64,000 bases of DNA. Source: Pseudomonas tructae. GTDB lineage: Bacteria > Pseudomonadota > Gammaproteobacteria > Pseudomonadales > Pseudomonadaceae. The notes beneath the pieces were generated by a model. The model did no database searches, was not told the origin of the DNA, and saw nothing but the letters and a program-made list of their open reading frames with translations. Below, piece by piece: positions 39,078-48,733 of this stretch (its first letter is position 1; each line of letters opens with the position of its first letter). The DNA is taken from positions 2,118,501 through 2,182,500 of the forward strand of contig NZ_CP035952.1 in the NCBI RefSeq assembly GCF_004214895.1, written 5' to 3'. The position numbers and the translations under genes are program-made.

Positions 39078-39557
39078 GTGCCTATGAAAGCGTTGCGTTG
39101 TATCGGGTTGTCCCTGTGTTTGCTCGGTGGCGTGGCCTGCACCTCGGCAGCAGTGGCCGAATCCGCGCCAGCCGGCAAGGCCCCGGTAACCAAAAGCGCC
39201 AAGCCTGCTGCTAAGCCAAAGCAGGCGAAGACGCCGGCGGTGCGCAAAAAGGCAGCCACCAAAGCGACCCAGCGCAGCGCACGCAAAAATGCCAAGGCGG
39301 CGCCAGCACCATTGCCCAAGGCCAAGCTCGATCTGAGCTTGCCATCAGGCCTGGTCAAGGACATGAAGCCTGACTCCCAGGAGCAGGCGCCGCTGCCCAA
39401 ACCCTTGTTGCCTTACCTGTTTGGTGAAAAACCACCTTCCGACAGCCCGTTCCAGCTCAATGGCCGGCTGATCAGCAACGAAATGCAACTGCAACTGCGC
39501 AATGAGAGCCGTAAGGATGTCGAGGGTGCGGCCATCGAGTTCGAGTTCAAGCAGTAG
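39078..39557 (+). CDS. Exported Ala/Lys/Pro-rich protein of unknown function
   Basis: A 159-residue protein. Signal peptide (about 1-29), a low-complexity stretch rich in Lys, Ala and Pro (about 32-85) like a spacer, and a more ordered C-terminal half (KLDLSLPSGLVKDM to IEFEFKQ). I do not recognise a family; Pseudomonas genomes often label such proteins translation initiation factor 2 only because of the Ala/Lys-rich part. GTG at 39078 is preferred (AGGG 10 bases upstream) over ATG 39084. Confidence 0.7.
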   Translation: MPMKALRCIGLSLCLLGGVACTSAAVAESAPAGKAPVTKSAKPAAKPKQAKTPAVRKKAATKATQRSARKNAKAAPAPLPKAKLDLSLPSGLVKDMKPDSQEQAPLPKPLLPYLFGEKPPSDSPFQLNGRLISNEMQLQLRNESRKDVEGAAIEFEFKQ

Positions 39558-39680
39558 GGGGTGACTGTTCGGTCATCGTTCTGCGCTTGATATTTCATCC
39601 GGGCAACAATTTCAAACACCTGTTTAAGCGGTTACTATCCGGGTTCATTCATCATTTGTTGCTCCGAGGGTTCTGTTGTC

Positions 39681-39935
39681 ATGAATTGCCGTGAAGGTTG
39701 TGGCGCCTGCTGTATCGCGCCCTCCATCAGCTCGCCGATACCGGGGATGCCCAAGGGCAAGCCTGCCGGTGAGCGTTGCCTGCACCTGTCGGTGAGTAAT
39801 CTCTGTGGCTTGTTCGGCAGGCCCGAGCGTCCGCCGGTGTGCGGCGGTTTCAAGGCGGAGGCGGACATCTGCGGCAACGACCGCGATGAGGCGATCAGGA
39901 TCCTGGGGTGGCTGGAGCAAATGACGGCAGCTTGA
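39681..39935 (+). CDS. YkgJ-family cysteine-cluster protein
   Basis: An 84-residue small protein with the cysteine pattern of the YkgJ/UPF0153 family: CREGCGACC at the start, then ERCLHLS, LCGLF and VCGGF with further cysteines. The family is thought to bind zinc or an iron-sulfur cluster; the function is not known. Stands alone upstream of the START-domain gene with a 32-bp gap. Confidence 0.82.
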   Translation: MNCREGCGACCIAPSISSPIPGMPKGKPAGERCLHLSVSNLCGLFGRPERPPVCGGFKAEADICGNDRDEAIRILGWLEQMTAA

Positions 39936-39967
39936 AACGCGGATCTTCGACAACAAGGAATAACATA

Positions 39968-40573
39968 ATGGGATCGTTAAAACAGGTGGCGCTGGTGTTG
40001 GGGCTGGGAGCGGTGTTGGTGCCGTTGGCGCATGCCGAAGACTGGAAGCAAGCCAAGGACGAGGATGGGATCAAGATCGAGCTCAGCACGGTTGCCGGTT
40101 CCGACTACAAGGCCTATCGCGGCGTGACCTTCATCAAGGCTCCGCTGGCCAAGGTCAGGGCCCTGCAGGAAGATGTCGTGGGTGCCTGCGCCTGGATTCA
40201 TGAGTGCAAGTCGCAAAAATTACTGAAGTCCGAGGGTGAGCAAAGCTGGACCTACACTCAGTTCAACACCCCGTGGCCGGTCACTGCGCGTGATTCGGTC
40301 ATGCACGTCACCACTACCGAGGCCGCCGATGGCAGCGTGACCCGCAAGCTCGAAGGCGTACCCAAGTACCTGCCGGAAGAGAAGGGTTTCGTCCGGGTAG
40401 CCAAGGTTGACGGTTTCTGGAAGTTGCAGCCAAAAGACGGTGGCACCGAGGTGACCTACCAGGTGCATACCGAGCCAGGCGGTAGCGTACCGTCGATGGT
40501 GGCGAACAAGTTTGTCGTGGATGCACCGTTCAATACCTTGAAGGCGTTGAAGGCGAAGGCTGAGAAGCCGTAA
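39968..40573 (+). CDS. Exported START-domain lipid-binding-like protein
   Basis: A 201-residue protein with a signal peptide (1-23, ending AHAE) and a START-like fold: DGIKIELSTV--YKAYRGVTFIKAPL, WIHECKSQKLL, TPWPVTARDSVMHVTT and the final amphipathic helix. Bacterial START proteins bind lipids or other hydrophobic ligands; the ligand is unknown. Start ATG 39968 with AAGGAA upstream. Followed by a REP pair. Confidence 0.85.
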   Translation: MGSLKQVALVLGLGAVLVPLAHAEDWKQAKDEDGIKIELSTVAGSDYKAYRGVTFIKAPLAKVRALQEDVVGACAWIHECKSQKLLKSEGEQSWTYTQFNTPWPVTARDSVMHVTTTEAADGSVTRKLEGVPKYLPEEKGFVRVAKVDGFWKLQPKDGGTEVTYQVHTEPGGSVPSMVANKFVVDAPFNTLKALKAKAEKP

Positions 40574-40617
40574 GCACAGTTGTTTGCAAGCTGGGTTTTT
40601 TGGTCAACTGTTAGATG

Positions 40618-40672
40618 ATCGCGGGGCAAGCCCGCTCCCACAAAGCCTGTAGGAGTGGGCTTGCCCCGCGAT
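40618..40672. repeat. REP pair
   Basis: Two inverted units of CGCGGGGCAAGCCCGCTCC type (second: GGAGTGGGCTTGCCCCGCG) separated by AAAGCCT-like spacer. Lies between convergent genes and may also stop transcription. Confidence 0.9.
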
Positions 40673-40685
40673 AAATTCGCCCAAT

Positions 40686-40715
40686 AAAAAAGGCTGCCCG
40701 AAGGCAGCCTTTTTC
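40686..40715. terminator. Terminator of gltA (bidirectional)
   Basis: Stem AAAAAGGCTGCC / GGCAGCCTTTTT with a CGAA loop. Confidence 0.9.
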
Positions 40716-40732
40716 GTTTTCGGCCGTAAGGC

Positions 40733-42022
40733 TTACTTGCGGTCTTCCAGCTTGACGATGTCGCGCGACTCGTAGCCGGTGTACAGCTGGCGAGGGCGGC
40801 CGATCTTGTACGGGCTGGAGAGCATTTCTTTCCAGTGCGAAATCCAGCCGACGGTCCGCGCCAGGGCGAAGATCACGGTGAACATGCTGGTTGGAATGCC
40901 GATCGCCTTGAGGATGATCCCCGAGTAGAAGTCGACGTTCGGGTACAGCGAGCGCTCGATGAAGTAAGGATCGGTAAGGGCGATCTCTTCCAGGCGCATG
41001 GCCAGTTCCAGCTGCGGGTCGTTCTTGATGCCCAGCTCGCGCAGGACTTCGTCGCAGGTCTGCTTCATCACGGTGGCGCGCGGGTCGCGGTTCTTGTAGA
41101 CGCGGTGACCGAAGCCCATCAGCTTGAACGGATCGTTCTTGTCCTTGGCCTTGGCGATGAACGTGTCGATGTTCGAGACATCGCCGATTTCATCGAGCAT
41201 GGTCAGCACGGCTTCGTTGGCGCCGCCGTGGGCAGGGCCCCACAGTGCAGCGATCCCGGCGGCGATACAGGCGAACGGGTTGGCGCCCGAGGAGCCTGCC
41301 AGACGAACGGTGGAGGTCGATGCGTTCTGTTCGTGGTCGGCGTGAAGGATGAAGATCTTGTCCATCGCCTTGGCCAGCACCGGGCTGATCGGTTTGATCT
41401 CGCACGGGGTGTTGAACATCATGTGCAGGAAGTTTTCCGCGTACGACAGGTCGTTGCGCGGGTACATCATGGGCTGGCCCATGGAGTACTTGTACACCAT
41501 CGCTGCCAGGGTTGGCATCTTGGCGACCAGGCGGACCGCGGAGATTTCGCGGTGCTGCGGGTTATTGATGTCCAGCGAGTCGTGGTAGAACGCCGACAGG
41601 GCGCCCACTACGCCGCACATGACGGCCATCGGGTGGGCGTCGCGGCGGAAGCCGTTGAAGAACGACTTCAACTGCTCGTGCACCATGGTGTGATTCTTCA
41701 CGGTGCTGACGAACTGGGCCTTCTGCTCGGCATTCGGCAGTTCGCCGTTGAGCAGCAGGTAGCAGGTCTCGAGGTAGTCGGATTTTTCGGCCAGCTGTTC
41801 GATCGGATAGCCGCGATGCAGCAGGATACCCTTGTCGCCGTCGATATAAGTGATCTTCGACTCGCAGGATGCGGTCGCCATGAAACCAGGGTCGAAAGTG
41901 AAGTGGCCCGTGGCCCCCAACCCTCTAACGTCGATAACATCGGGACCAACGGTGCCGGTTAAAATGGGCAGCTCGACGGGGGCTGCGCCCTCGATGACCA
42001 ACTGCGCTTTTTTGTCAGCCAT
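40733..42022 (-). CDS. gltA: Citrate synthase GltA
   Basis: A 429-residue type II (hexameric, NADH-sensitive class) citrate synthase: oxaloacetate + acetyl-CoA to citrate. Catalytic histidines and Asp lie in [21 protein letters not shown] and the [14 protein letters not shown] motif; length is typical of gram-negative enzymes. Good ribosome site TAGGAGG before the ATG. Divergent from sdhCDAB across 350 bp, with its own consensus promoter. Confidence 0.97.
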   Translation of the reverse strand: MADKKAQLVIEGAAPVELPILTGTVGPDVIDVRGLGATGHFTFDPGFMATASCESKITYIDGDKGILLHRGYPIEQLAEKSDYLETCYLLLNGELPNAEQKAQFVSTVKNHTMVHEQLKSFFNGFRRDAHPMAVMCGVVGALSAFYHDSLDINNPQHREISAVRLVAKMPTLAAMVYKYSMGQPMMYPRNDLSYAENFLHMMFNTPCEIKPISPVLAKAMDKIFILHADHEQNASTSTVRLAGSSGANPFACIAAGIAALWGPAHGGANEAVLTMLDEIGDVSNIDTFIAKAKDKNDPFKLMGFGHRVYKNRDPRATVMKQTCDEVLRELGIKNDPQLELAMRLEEIALTDPYFIERSLYPNVDFYSGIILKAIGIPTSMFTVIFALARTVGWISHWKEMLSSPYKIGRPRQLYTGYESRDIVKLEDRK

Positions 42023-42080
42023 GTGGCCTCCTATTAATGCTTGAAATCATCAGACAGACCCCCCACGCAGGGCCCGCACC

Positions 42081-42108
42081 ACTATAGTGAGATAAATTCG
42101 AATGTCAA
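42081..42108 (-). promoter_or_regulatory. Sigma-70 promoter of gltA
   Basis: Minus strand TTGACA (42108-42103), 16-base spacer, TATAGT (42086-42081); 59 bp from the start codon. Confidence 0.8.
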
Positions 42109-42222
42109 TTTGCCTAAAGCATGGTTGTAAAGGGCTCTGGGCGCTGTTTTTCCTCGAAATTACCGCCCGTTTACGCCTTTTGATCACTAAAGGCAATGCG
42201 CTATTTGGGCTAGGTGTCTGCG

Positions 42223-42251
42223 TTGTCATTAGTAGCCTAACTGTCTATAAT
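42223..42251 (+). promoter_or_regulatory. Sigma-70 promoter of sdhCDAB
   Basis: TTGTCA (42223-42228), 17-base spacer, TATAAT (42246-42251); predicted start near 42258. Confidence 0.8.
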
Positions 42252-42372
42252 CGGCCCCCGACCGCCAGGGGCTTGCAAGCCCGTGTTGCTGGGGTCGTCA
42301 CTCCCTGGGTGGTGGGTACCTGACCAGTACACTTACCAACAACTTTGCCCTGCTTGCTAGGGGCTCTTCAGT

Positions 42373-42759
42373 GTGAAAAAAGCCGTGAAAAGCCAACGAC
42401 CTGTAAACCTAGACCTAAGGACCATCAAACTCCCCATTACCGGCGTTACGTCATTTCTTCACCGTGTATCCGGCATCATCCTCTTCCTGGGCCTTGGCAT
42501 CATGCTTTATGCATTGGGCAAGTCCCTGGGTTCTGAGGAAGGTTTCGCCGAGGTGAAGGCATGCTTGACCAGTCCGCTGGCCAAATTCGTGGCATGGGGC
42601 CTCCTGTCCGCCTTGCTGTATCACTTGGTAGCCGGTGTGCGCCACTTGATCATGGACATGGGCATCGGTGAAACGCTGGAAGGCGGCCGACTGGGCTCGA
42701 AAATTATCATCGCCGTCTCCGTGGTGGTGATCGTTCTGGCAGGAGTTTGGATATGGTAA
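42373..42759 (+). CDS. sdhC: Succinate dehydrogenase cytochrome b556 subunit SdhC
   Basis: A 128-residue membrane anchor of complex II with three membrane helices; binds haem b and ubiquinone with SdhD. Family motifs: RPVNLDL, SFLHRVSGIILF (quinone/haem side) and HLVAGVRHLIMD with the haem histidine. GTG start. Overlaps sdhD by 7 bp. Confidence 0.95.
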   Translation: MKKAVKSQRPVNLDLRTIKLPITGVTSFLHRVSGIILFLGLGIMLYALGKSLGSEEGFAEVKACLTSPLAKFVAWGLLSALLYHLVAGVRHLIMDMGIGETLEGGRLGSKIIIAVSVVVIVLAGVWIW

Positions 42760-43121
42760 CCAACGTCACGAACCTTTCGCGTTCGGGCCTCTATGACTGG
42801 ATGGCGCAGCGCGTTTCTGCGGTCGTTCTCGCGGCTTATTTCATTTTCCTGATCGGATACCTGGTCGCGCACCCGGGCATCGAGTTTGCCCAGTGGCACG
42901 CTCTGTTCTCCAACAACGCGATGCGTATTTTCAGTCTGCTGGCACTGGTTGCCCTGGGCGCTCACGCCTGGGTCGGCATGTGGACCATTGCCACCGACTA
43001 CCTGACGCCGATGGCGCTGGGCAAGTCGGCGACTGCCGTACGTTTCCTGTTCCAGGCGGTATGTGGTGTCGCGATGTTCGCGTACTTCGTCTGGGGTGTG
43101 CAGATTCTCTGGGGTATCTGA
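42753..43121 (+). CDS. sdhD: Succinate dehydrogenase membrane anchor SdhD
   Basis: A 122-residue second membrane anchor of complex II, three helices; motifs GLYDWMAQRVSAVVLAAY and HAWVGMWTIATDYL (haem/quinone region). The ATG at 42753 lies inside the end of sdhC, so translation is coupled. An in-frame TTG two codons upstream is less likely. Confidence 0.95.
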   Translation: MVTNVTNLSRSGLYDWMAQRVSAVVLAAYFIFLIGYLVAHPGIEFAQWHALFSNNAMRIFSLLALVALGAHAWVGMWTIATDYLTPMALGKSATAVRFLFQAVCGVAMFAYFVWGVQILWGI

Positions 43122-43124
43122 TTC

Positions 43125-44897
43125 ATGGCTAACATTCCTACGATTTCATTCGACGCCATCATCGTTGGTGGTGGTGGTGCCGGCATGCGCGCCGCGCTGC
43201 AGCTGGCTCAGGGTGGTCACAAGACTGCCGTGATCACCAAGGTCTTCCCGACCCGTTCGCACACTGTATCGGCCCAGGGTGGCATCACCTGCGCCATCGC
43301 TTCGGCCGACCCGAACGATGACTGGCGCTGGCACATGTACGATACCGTCAAAGGCTCCGACTACATCGGTGACCAGGACGCTATCGAATACATGTGTCAG
43401 GAAGGCCCGGCTGCGGTGTTCGAGCTGGACCACATGGGCCTGCCGTTCTCCCGTACCGAGCAAGGTCGCATCTACCAGCGTCCGTTCGGTGGCCAGTCCA
43501 AGGACTTCGGTAAAGGTGGCCAGGCCGCCCGTACCTGTGCCGCTTCCGACCGTACCGGTCACGCGCTGCTGCACACCCTGTACCAGGGCAACCTGAAAGC
43601 AGGCACCACCTTCCTCAACGAGTACTACGCCGTTGATCTGGTGAAGAACAAGGAAGGCGCTTTCGTCGGTGTGATCGCGATCTGCATCGAAACCGGCGAA
43701 ACCATGTACATCAAAGCCAAGGCCACTGTATTGGCTACTGGCGGTGCTGGCCGTATCTACTCCTCCACCACCAACGCCCTGATCAACACCGGTGACGGTA
43801 TTGGCATGGCGCTGCGTGCAGGCGTTCCGGTCCAGGATATCGAAATGTGGCAGTTCCACCCGACCGGCATCGCCGGCGCCGGTGTACTGGTCACCGAAGG
43901 TTGCCGTGGTGAAGGTGGTTACCTGATCAACAAGCACGGCGAGCGTTTCATGGAGCGTTACGCGCCTAACGCCAAGGACCTTGCCGGTCGTGACGTTGTG
44001 GCCCGTTCCATGGTTAAAGAGATCATCGCCGGTAACGGTTGTGGCCCTAACGGCGACCACGTGATGCTCAAGCTTGACCACCTGGGTGAAGAAGTGCTGC
44101 ACAGCCGCCTGCCGGGTATCTGTGAACTGTCCAAGACCTTCGCTCACGTCGACCCTGTCGTCGCCCCGGTTCCTGTCGTTCCAACCTGCCACTACATGAT
44201 GGGCGGCGTAGCCACCAACATTCATGGTCAGGCGATGACCCAGGACGCCGACGGCGTTGACCACATCATTCCGGGTCTGTTCGCAGTCGGTGAAGTGGCA
44301 TGCGTATCGGTTCACGGTGCCAACCGCCTGGGCGGCAACTCGCTGCTCGACCTGGTGGTCTTCGGTCGTGCGGCCGGCCTGCACCTGGAAAAAGCGCTGA
44401 GCGACGGTATCGAATACCTGGACGCCAGCGACACCGACATCGAAGTTGCCCTGAGCCGTCTGAACAAGCTCAATGAGCGCAACACCGGTGAAGACGTGGC
44501 TACCCTGCGTCGCGAGCTGCAAAGCTGCATGCAGAACTACTTCGGTGTATTCCGTACTGGCGAATACATGCAGAAGGGTATCGAACAGCTGGCTGGCCTG
44601 CGCGAGCGTATCGCCAACGTCAAGATCAACGACAAGTCCCAGGCCTTCAACACCGCGCGTATCGAAGCGCTGGAGCTGCAGAACCTGCTGGAAGTCGCCG
44701 AAGCCACTGCCATCGCTGCAGAAGTCCGCAAAGAGTCCCGCGGTGCTCACGCCCGTGAAGACTTCGAAGACCGTGACGACGAAAACTGGCTGTGCCACAC
44801 CCTGTACTTCCCGGGTGAGAAGCGCGTCGCCAAGCGCGCCGTCAACTTCGCGCCGAAAACCGTTCCGGCGTTCGAGCCTAAAGTCCGGACTTACTAA
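43125..44897 (+). CDS. sdhA: Succinate dehydrogenase flavoprotein subunit SdhA
   Basis: A 590-residue FAD subunit that oxidises succinate to fumarate. FAD site [11 protein letters not shown] near residue 15, flavinylation histidine in [11 protein letters not shown], substrate loop [23 protein letters not shown], and the active-site arginine/His region [18 protein letters not shown]. Third gene of the operon, 3 bp after sdhD. Confidence 0.98.
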   Translation: MANIPTISFDAIIVGGGGAGMRAALQLAQGGHKTAVITKVFPTRSHTVSAQGGITCAIASADPNDDWRWHMYDTVKGSDYIGDQDAIEYMCQEGPAAVFELDHMGLPFSRTEQGRIYQRPFGGQSKDFGKGGQAARTCAASDRTGHALLHTLYQGNLKAGTTFLNEYYAVDLVKNKEGAFVGVIAICIETGETMYIKAKATVLATGGAGRIYSSTTNALINTGDGIGMALRAGVPVQDIEMWQFHPTGIAGAGVLVTEGCRGEGGYLINKHGERFMERYAPNAKDLAGRDVVARSMVKEIIAGNGCGPNGDHVMLKLDHLGEEVLHSRLPGICELSKTFAHVDPVVAPVPVVPTCHYMMGGVATNIHGQAMTQDADGVDHIIPGLFAVGEVACVSVHGANRLGGNSLLDLVVFGRAAGLHLEKALSDGIEYLDASDTDIEVALSRLNKLNERNTGEDVATLRRELQSCMQNYFGVFRTGEYMQKGIEQLAGLRERIANVKINDKSQAFNTARIEALELQNLLEVAEATAIAAEVRKESRGAHAREDFEDRDDENWLCHTLYFPGEKRVAKRAVNFAPKTVPAFEPKVRTY

Positions 44898-44908
44898 GGG
44901 TGGCCACA

Positions 44909-45613
44909 ATGTTGCAAGTCGAAGTTTATCGTTACAACCCCGATACCGACTCGGCACCCAAGATGCAGGTGTTCCAGGTCGATACCGGCGGCAAGGACCT
45001 GATGGTTCTCGATGTCCTGGCACTGATCAAGGAGCAGGACGAAGGTTTCTCCTACCGTCGCTCCTGCCGTGAAGGTGTTTGCGGTTCCGATGGCATGAAC
45101 ATCAACGGCAAGAACGGCCTGGCGTGCATCACGCCGCTGTCGGCGGTGGTCAAGCGCAACAAGCTGATTGTGCGTCCGCTGCCTGGCCTGCCAGTGATTC
45201 GTGACCTGGTCGTCGATATGAGCATCTTCTACAAGCAGTACGAGAAGGTGAAGCCTTTCCTGCAGAACGACACGCCGGCTCCGGCCATCGAGCGTCTGCA
45301 GTCGCCGGAAGAGCGCGAGAAGCTGGACGGTCTGTACGAGTGCATCCTGTGCGCTTGCTGCTCGACTTCCTGCCCGTCGTTCTGGTGGAACCCGGACAAG
45401 TTCCTCGGTCCAGCTGCACTGCTGCAGGCCTATCGTTTCCTGGCCGACAGCCGTGACACCAAGACCCAGGAGCGTCTGGCTTCGCTGGATGACCCGTTCA
45501 GCGTGTTCCGTTGCCGCGGCATCATGAACTGCGTGAACGTTTGCCCTAAAGGTCTGAACCCGACCAAGGCCATCGGTCACGTACGTAACATGCTGCTGCA
45601 AAGCGGTACCTGA
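44909..45613 (+). CDS. sdhB: Succinate dehydrogenase iron-sulfur subunit SdhB
   Basis: A 234-residue electron-transfer subunit with three clusters: [2Fe-2S] in SCREGVCGSDG with a later Cys, [4Fe-4S] in CILCACC, and [3Fe-4S] in CRGIMNCVNVCPKGLNP. Start ATG 44909 (AAGGGTGG upstream); a GTG three codons earlier is in frame. Confidence 0.97.
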   Translation: MLQVEVYRYNPDTDSAPKMQVFQVDTGGKDLMVLDVLALIKEQDEGFSYRRSCREGVCGSDGMNINGKNGLACITPLSAVVKRNKLIVRPLPGLPVIRDLVVDMSIFYKQYEKVKPFLQNDTPAPAIERLQSPEEREKLDGLYECILCACCSTSCPSFWWNPDKFLGPAALLQAYRFLADSRDTKTQERLASLDDPFSVFRCRGIMNCVNVCPKGLNPTKAIGHVRNMLLQSGT

Positions 45614-45644
45614 TTTTAAAAGTGTTGTACCCGTAGTACGCCCA

Positions 45645-45666
45645 GGTGCGGGCCTTTGCCCGCACC
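45645..45666 (+). other. Hairpin in the sdhB-sucA intergenic leader
   Basis: Perfect stem GGTGCGGGC / GCCCGCACC with a CTTT loop and no T run after it. It sits in the 246-bp gap between sdhB and sucA, so it may be an mRNA processing or stability element, or a weak terminator. Confidence 0.5.
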
Positions 45667-45859
45667 CAGGTGAAACCAGAGCTAGGGCCCACAAAGCCCA
45701 AGCTTTTACCTATGAAGATATGAGACCAGCAGGGGCTTCCGGGCTGGTACCCGGAAAATCTGTAGGATCCTTGGTGGCTTGGTTGGGTCGCTGCATCAGG
45801 ACTTTCCCAGGCGTGCTGTGGTTCTTGCCGATCCGTCCCCTAACCGAGGGTGACCAAGC

Positions 45860-48691
45860 ATGCAAGAAAGCGTGATGCAGCGCATGTGGGATAGCGCCCA
45901 CCTTTCAGGTGGTAACGCTGCATATGTGGAAGAGCTCTACGAGCTCTACCTGCACGACCCTAACGCTGTGCCAGAAGAGTGGCGCACTTACTTCCAGAAG
46001 TTGCCCGCCGAAGGCAGCACCGCTACCGATGTATCGCACTCGACGATCCGCGACCATTTCGTATTGCTGGCAAAGAACCAGCGCCGCGCCCAACCGGTTT
46101 CCGCCGGGAGCGTGAGCAGTGAACACGAGAAGAAGCAGGTTGAAGTGCTGCGACTGATCCAGGCCTACCGTATGCGCGGCCACCAAGCCGCGAAGCTCGA
46201 CCCCCTGGGGTTGTGGCAGCGCCCTGCGCCAGTAGACCTGTCGATCAATCATTACGGCTTGACCAATGCCGATCTTGATACGACCTTCCGTGCCGGCGAC
46301 CTGTTCATCGGCAAAGAGGAAGCGAGCCTACGCGAAATCTTCGACGCTTTGCAGCAGACATATTGCCGCACCATTGGCGCCGAATTTACCCACATCGTCG
46401 ACTCCGAACAGCGCAGCTGGTTCCAGCAGCGTCTGGAAAGCGTGCGTGGGCGTCCAGTCTTCTCTGCGGATATTCAGAGCCACCTGCTCGAGCGCGTCAC
46501 CGCCGCCGAGGGTCTGGAAAAATACCTGGGTACCAAATACCCGGGTACCAAGCGTTTCGGTCTGGAAGGCGGCGAGAGCCTGATTCCGATGCTGGACGAG
46601 CTGATTCAACGCTCCGGTTCCTACGGCACCAAGGAAGTTGTCATCGGCATGGCCCACCGTGGCCGTCTGAACGTCCTGGTCAACACCTTCGGCAAGAACC
46701 CGCGCGAGCTGTTCGACGAGTTCGAAGGCAAGAAGAAGGTCGAGCTGGGCTCCGGTGACGTGAAATACCACCAGGGCTTCTCGTCCAACGTAATGACCGC
46801 AGGTGGTGAAGTTCACCTGGCCATGGCGTTCAACCCTTCGCACCTGGAAATCGTCTCGCCAGTGGTTGAAGGTTCGGTACGTGCCCGTCAGGACCGTCGC
46901 AACGACACCGTTGGCGACAAGGTATTGCCGATCTCCCTCCACGGTGACGCGGCTTTCGCCGGTCAAGGCGTGGTCATGGAAACCTTCCAGATGTCGCAGA
47001 CCCGCGGTTTCAAGACCGGCGGTACCGTGCACATCGTGATCAACAACCAGGTTGGTTTCACCATCAGCAACCCGCTGGACTCGCGCTCCACCGAGTACGC
47101 CACCGACGTCGCCAAGATGATTCAGGCGCCGATCCTGCACGTCAACGGTGATGATCCGGAAGCGGTGCTGTTCGTGACCCAGCTGGCGGTTGACTACCGC
47201 ATGCAGTTCAAGCGTGACGTGGTCATCGACCTGGTCTGCTACCGTCGTCGCGGCCACAACGAGGCTGACGAGCCGAACGGTACCCAGCCGCTGATGTACC
47301 AGCAGATCGCCAAGCAGCGCACTACCCGCGAGCTGTACGCCGAAGCCCTGACCCAGGCGGGTCGCCTTGACGCCGAACGCGTCCAGGCCAAGGTCGACGA
47401 GTACCGCAATGCGCTGGACAACGGCCTGCACGTAGTAAAAAGCCTGGTCAAAGAGCCGAACAAAGAGCTGTTCGTTGACTGGCGTCCGTACCTGGGCCAC
47501 GCCTGGACCGCGCGTCACGACACCCGCTTCGACCTCAAGACCCTGCAGGAGCTGTCGGCCAAGCTGCTGGAACTGCCGGAAGGCTTCGTGGTTCAGCGTC
47601 AGGTTTCGAAGATCTACGAAGATCGCCAGAAGATGCAGGCCGGTGGCTTGCCGATCAACTGGGGCTACGCCGAAACCATGGCCTACGCTACCTTGGCGTT
47701 CGAAGGTCATCCGATTCGCATGACCGGTCAGGATATTGGTCGCGGCACCTTCTCGCACCGCCACGCGGTGTTGCACAACCAGAAGGATGCAAGCACCTAC
47801 ATCCCGTTGCAGAACCTCTATGAAGGCCAGCCACGTTTCGACCTGTACGATTCGTTCCTGTCCGAAGAAGCGGTCCTGGCATTCGAATACGGCTACTCGA
47901 CCACCACGCCAAACGCGCTGGTGATCTGGGAAGCCCAGTTCGGTGACTTCGCCAACGGTGCCCAGGTGGTTGTCGACCAGTTCATCACCAGCGGCGAGCA
48001 CAAGTGGGGCCGTCTGTGCGGTCTGACCATGCTGCTGCCACACGGTTATGAAGGGCAGGGGCCTGAGCACTCCTCGGCACGTCTGGAACGTTACCTGCAG
48101 CTGTGCGCCGAGCACAACGTCCAGGTCTGCGTACCGACCACGCCGGCTCAGATCTACCACCTGCTGCGTCGTCAGGTCATCCGTCCGCTGCGCAAGCCGC
48201 TGATCGTGCTGACGCCAAAGTCGCTGCTGCGCCACAAGCTGGCTATCTCGACCCTGGAAGATCTGGCCGAAGGCTCGTTCCAGACCGTGATCCCGGAAAT
48301 CGATACCCTCGATCCGAAGAACGTCACGCGCCTGGTCCTGTGCAGCGGCAAGGTCTACTACGATCTGCTGGAAAAACGCCGTGCCGAAGGCCGCGAAGAT
48401 ATCGCCATCGTGCGTATCGAGCAGCTGTATCCGTTCCCTGAAGACGACCTGGTCGAGATCCTTGCGCCGTACACCCAGCTCAAGGATGTGGTGTGGTGCC
48501 AGGAAGAACCAATGAACCAGGGCGCCTGGTACAGCAGCCAACACCACATGCGTCGTATCCTGACCCGTCACAACAAGGACCTGGTCCTCGAGTACGCCGG
48601 TCGCGATGCTTCGGCAGCACCTGCTTGTGGTTACGCTTCGATGCACGCCGAGCAGCAGGAAAAACTGCTGCAAGATGCCTTCACCGTTTAA
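45860..48691 (+). CDS. sucA: 2-oxoglutarate dehydrogenase E1 component SucA
   Basis: A 943-residue thiamine-diphosphate enzyme; with SucB and LpdG it converts 2-oxoglutarate to succinyl-CoA. N-terminal E2-binding helix (MWDSAHLSGGNAAYVEELYELYLHDP), ThDP/active-site segments GMAHRGRLNVLVN and AFNPSHLEIVSPVVEGSVRARQ, and the ThDP motif GDDPEAV---QLAVDYR. First of sucAB-lpdG-sucCD. Confidence 0.98.
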   Translation: MQESVMQRMWDSAHLSGGNAAYVEELYELYLHDPNAVPEEWRTYFQKLPAEGSTATDVSHSTIRDHFVLLAKNQRRAQPVSAGSVSSEHEKKQVEVLRLIQAYRMRGHQAAKLDPLGLWQRPAPVDLSINHYGLTNADLDTTFRAGDLFIGKEEASLREIFDALQQTYCRTIGAEFTHIVDSEQRSWFQQRLESVRGRPVFSADIQSHLLERVTAAEGLEKYLGTKYPGTKRFGLEGGESLIPMLDELIQRSGSYGTKEVVIGMAHRGRLNVLVNTFGKNPRELFDEFEGKKKVELGSGDVKYHQGFSSNVMTAGGEVHLAMAFNPSHLEIVSPVVEGSVRARQDRRNDTVGDKVLPISLHGDAAFAGQGVVMETFQMSQTRGFKTGGTVHIVINNQVGFTISNPLDSRSTEYATDVAKMIQAPILHVNGDDPEAVLFVTQLAVDYRMQFKRDVVIDLVCYRRRGHNEADEPNGTQPLMYQQIAKQRTTRELYAEALTQAGRLDAERVQAKVDEYRNALDNGLHVVKSLVKEPNKELFVDWRPYLGHAWTARHDTRFDLKTLQELSAKLLELPEGFVVQRQVSKIYEDRQKMQAGGLPINWGYAETMAYATLAFEGHPIRMTGQDIGRGTFSHRHAVLHNQKDASTYIPLQNLYEGQPRFDLYDSFLSEEAVLAFEYGYSTTTPNALVIWEAQFGDFANGAQVVVDQFITSGEHKWGRLCGLTMLLPHGYEGQGPEHSSARLERYLQLCAEHNVQVCVPTTPAQIYHLLRRQVIRPLRKPLIVLTPKSLLRHKLAISTLEDLAEGSFQTVIPEIDTLDPKNVTRLVLCSGKVYYDLLEKRRAEGREDIAIVRIEQLYPFPEDDLVEILAPYTQLKDVVWCQEEPMNQGAWYSSQHHMRRILTRHNKDLVLEYAGRDASAAPACGYASMHAEQQEKLLQDAFTV

Positions 48692-48733
48692 TGCCATCGC
48701 GCACCAGAAACCGAATTTAAGGAACCACTGATA

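Larger units (their letters stand above)
42023..42372. other. Divergent gltA-sdhC intergenic region
   Basis: 350 bp without a gene; it holds the gltA promoter (42081-42108, minus), the sdhC promoter (42223-42251, plus), and a leader of about 115 nt before sdhC that contains an A/C-rich stretch (ACTTACCAACAACTTT) of the kind bound by Hfq/Crc (inference). Confidence 0.6.

Noticed and set aside
39078..39557. Translation initiation factor 2 as a label for the Ala/Lys-rich protein
   Set aside because: The resemblance is only in low-complexity sequence; the protein is far too short, has a signal peptide and no GTPase motifs.
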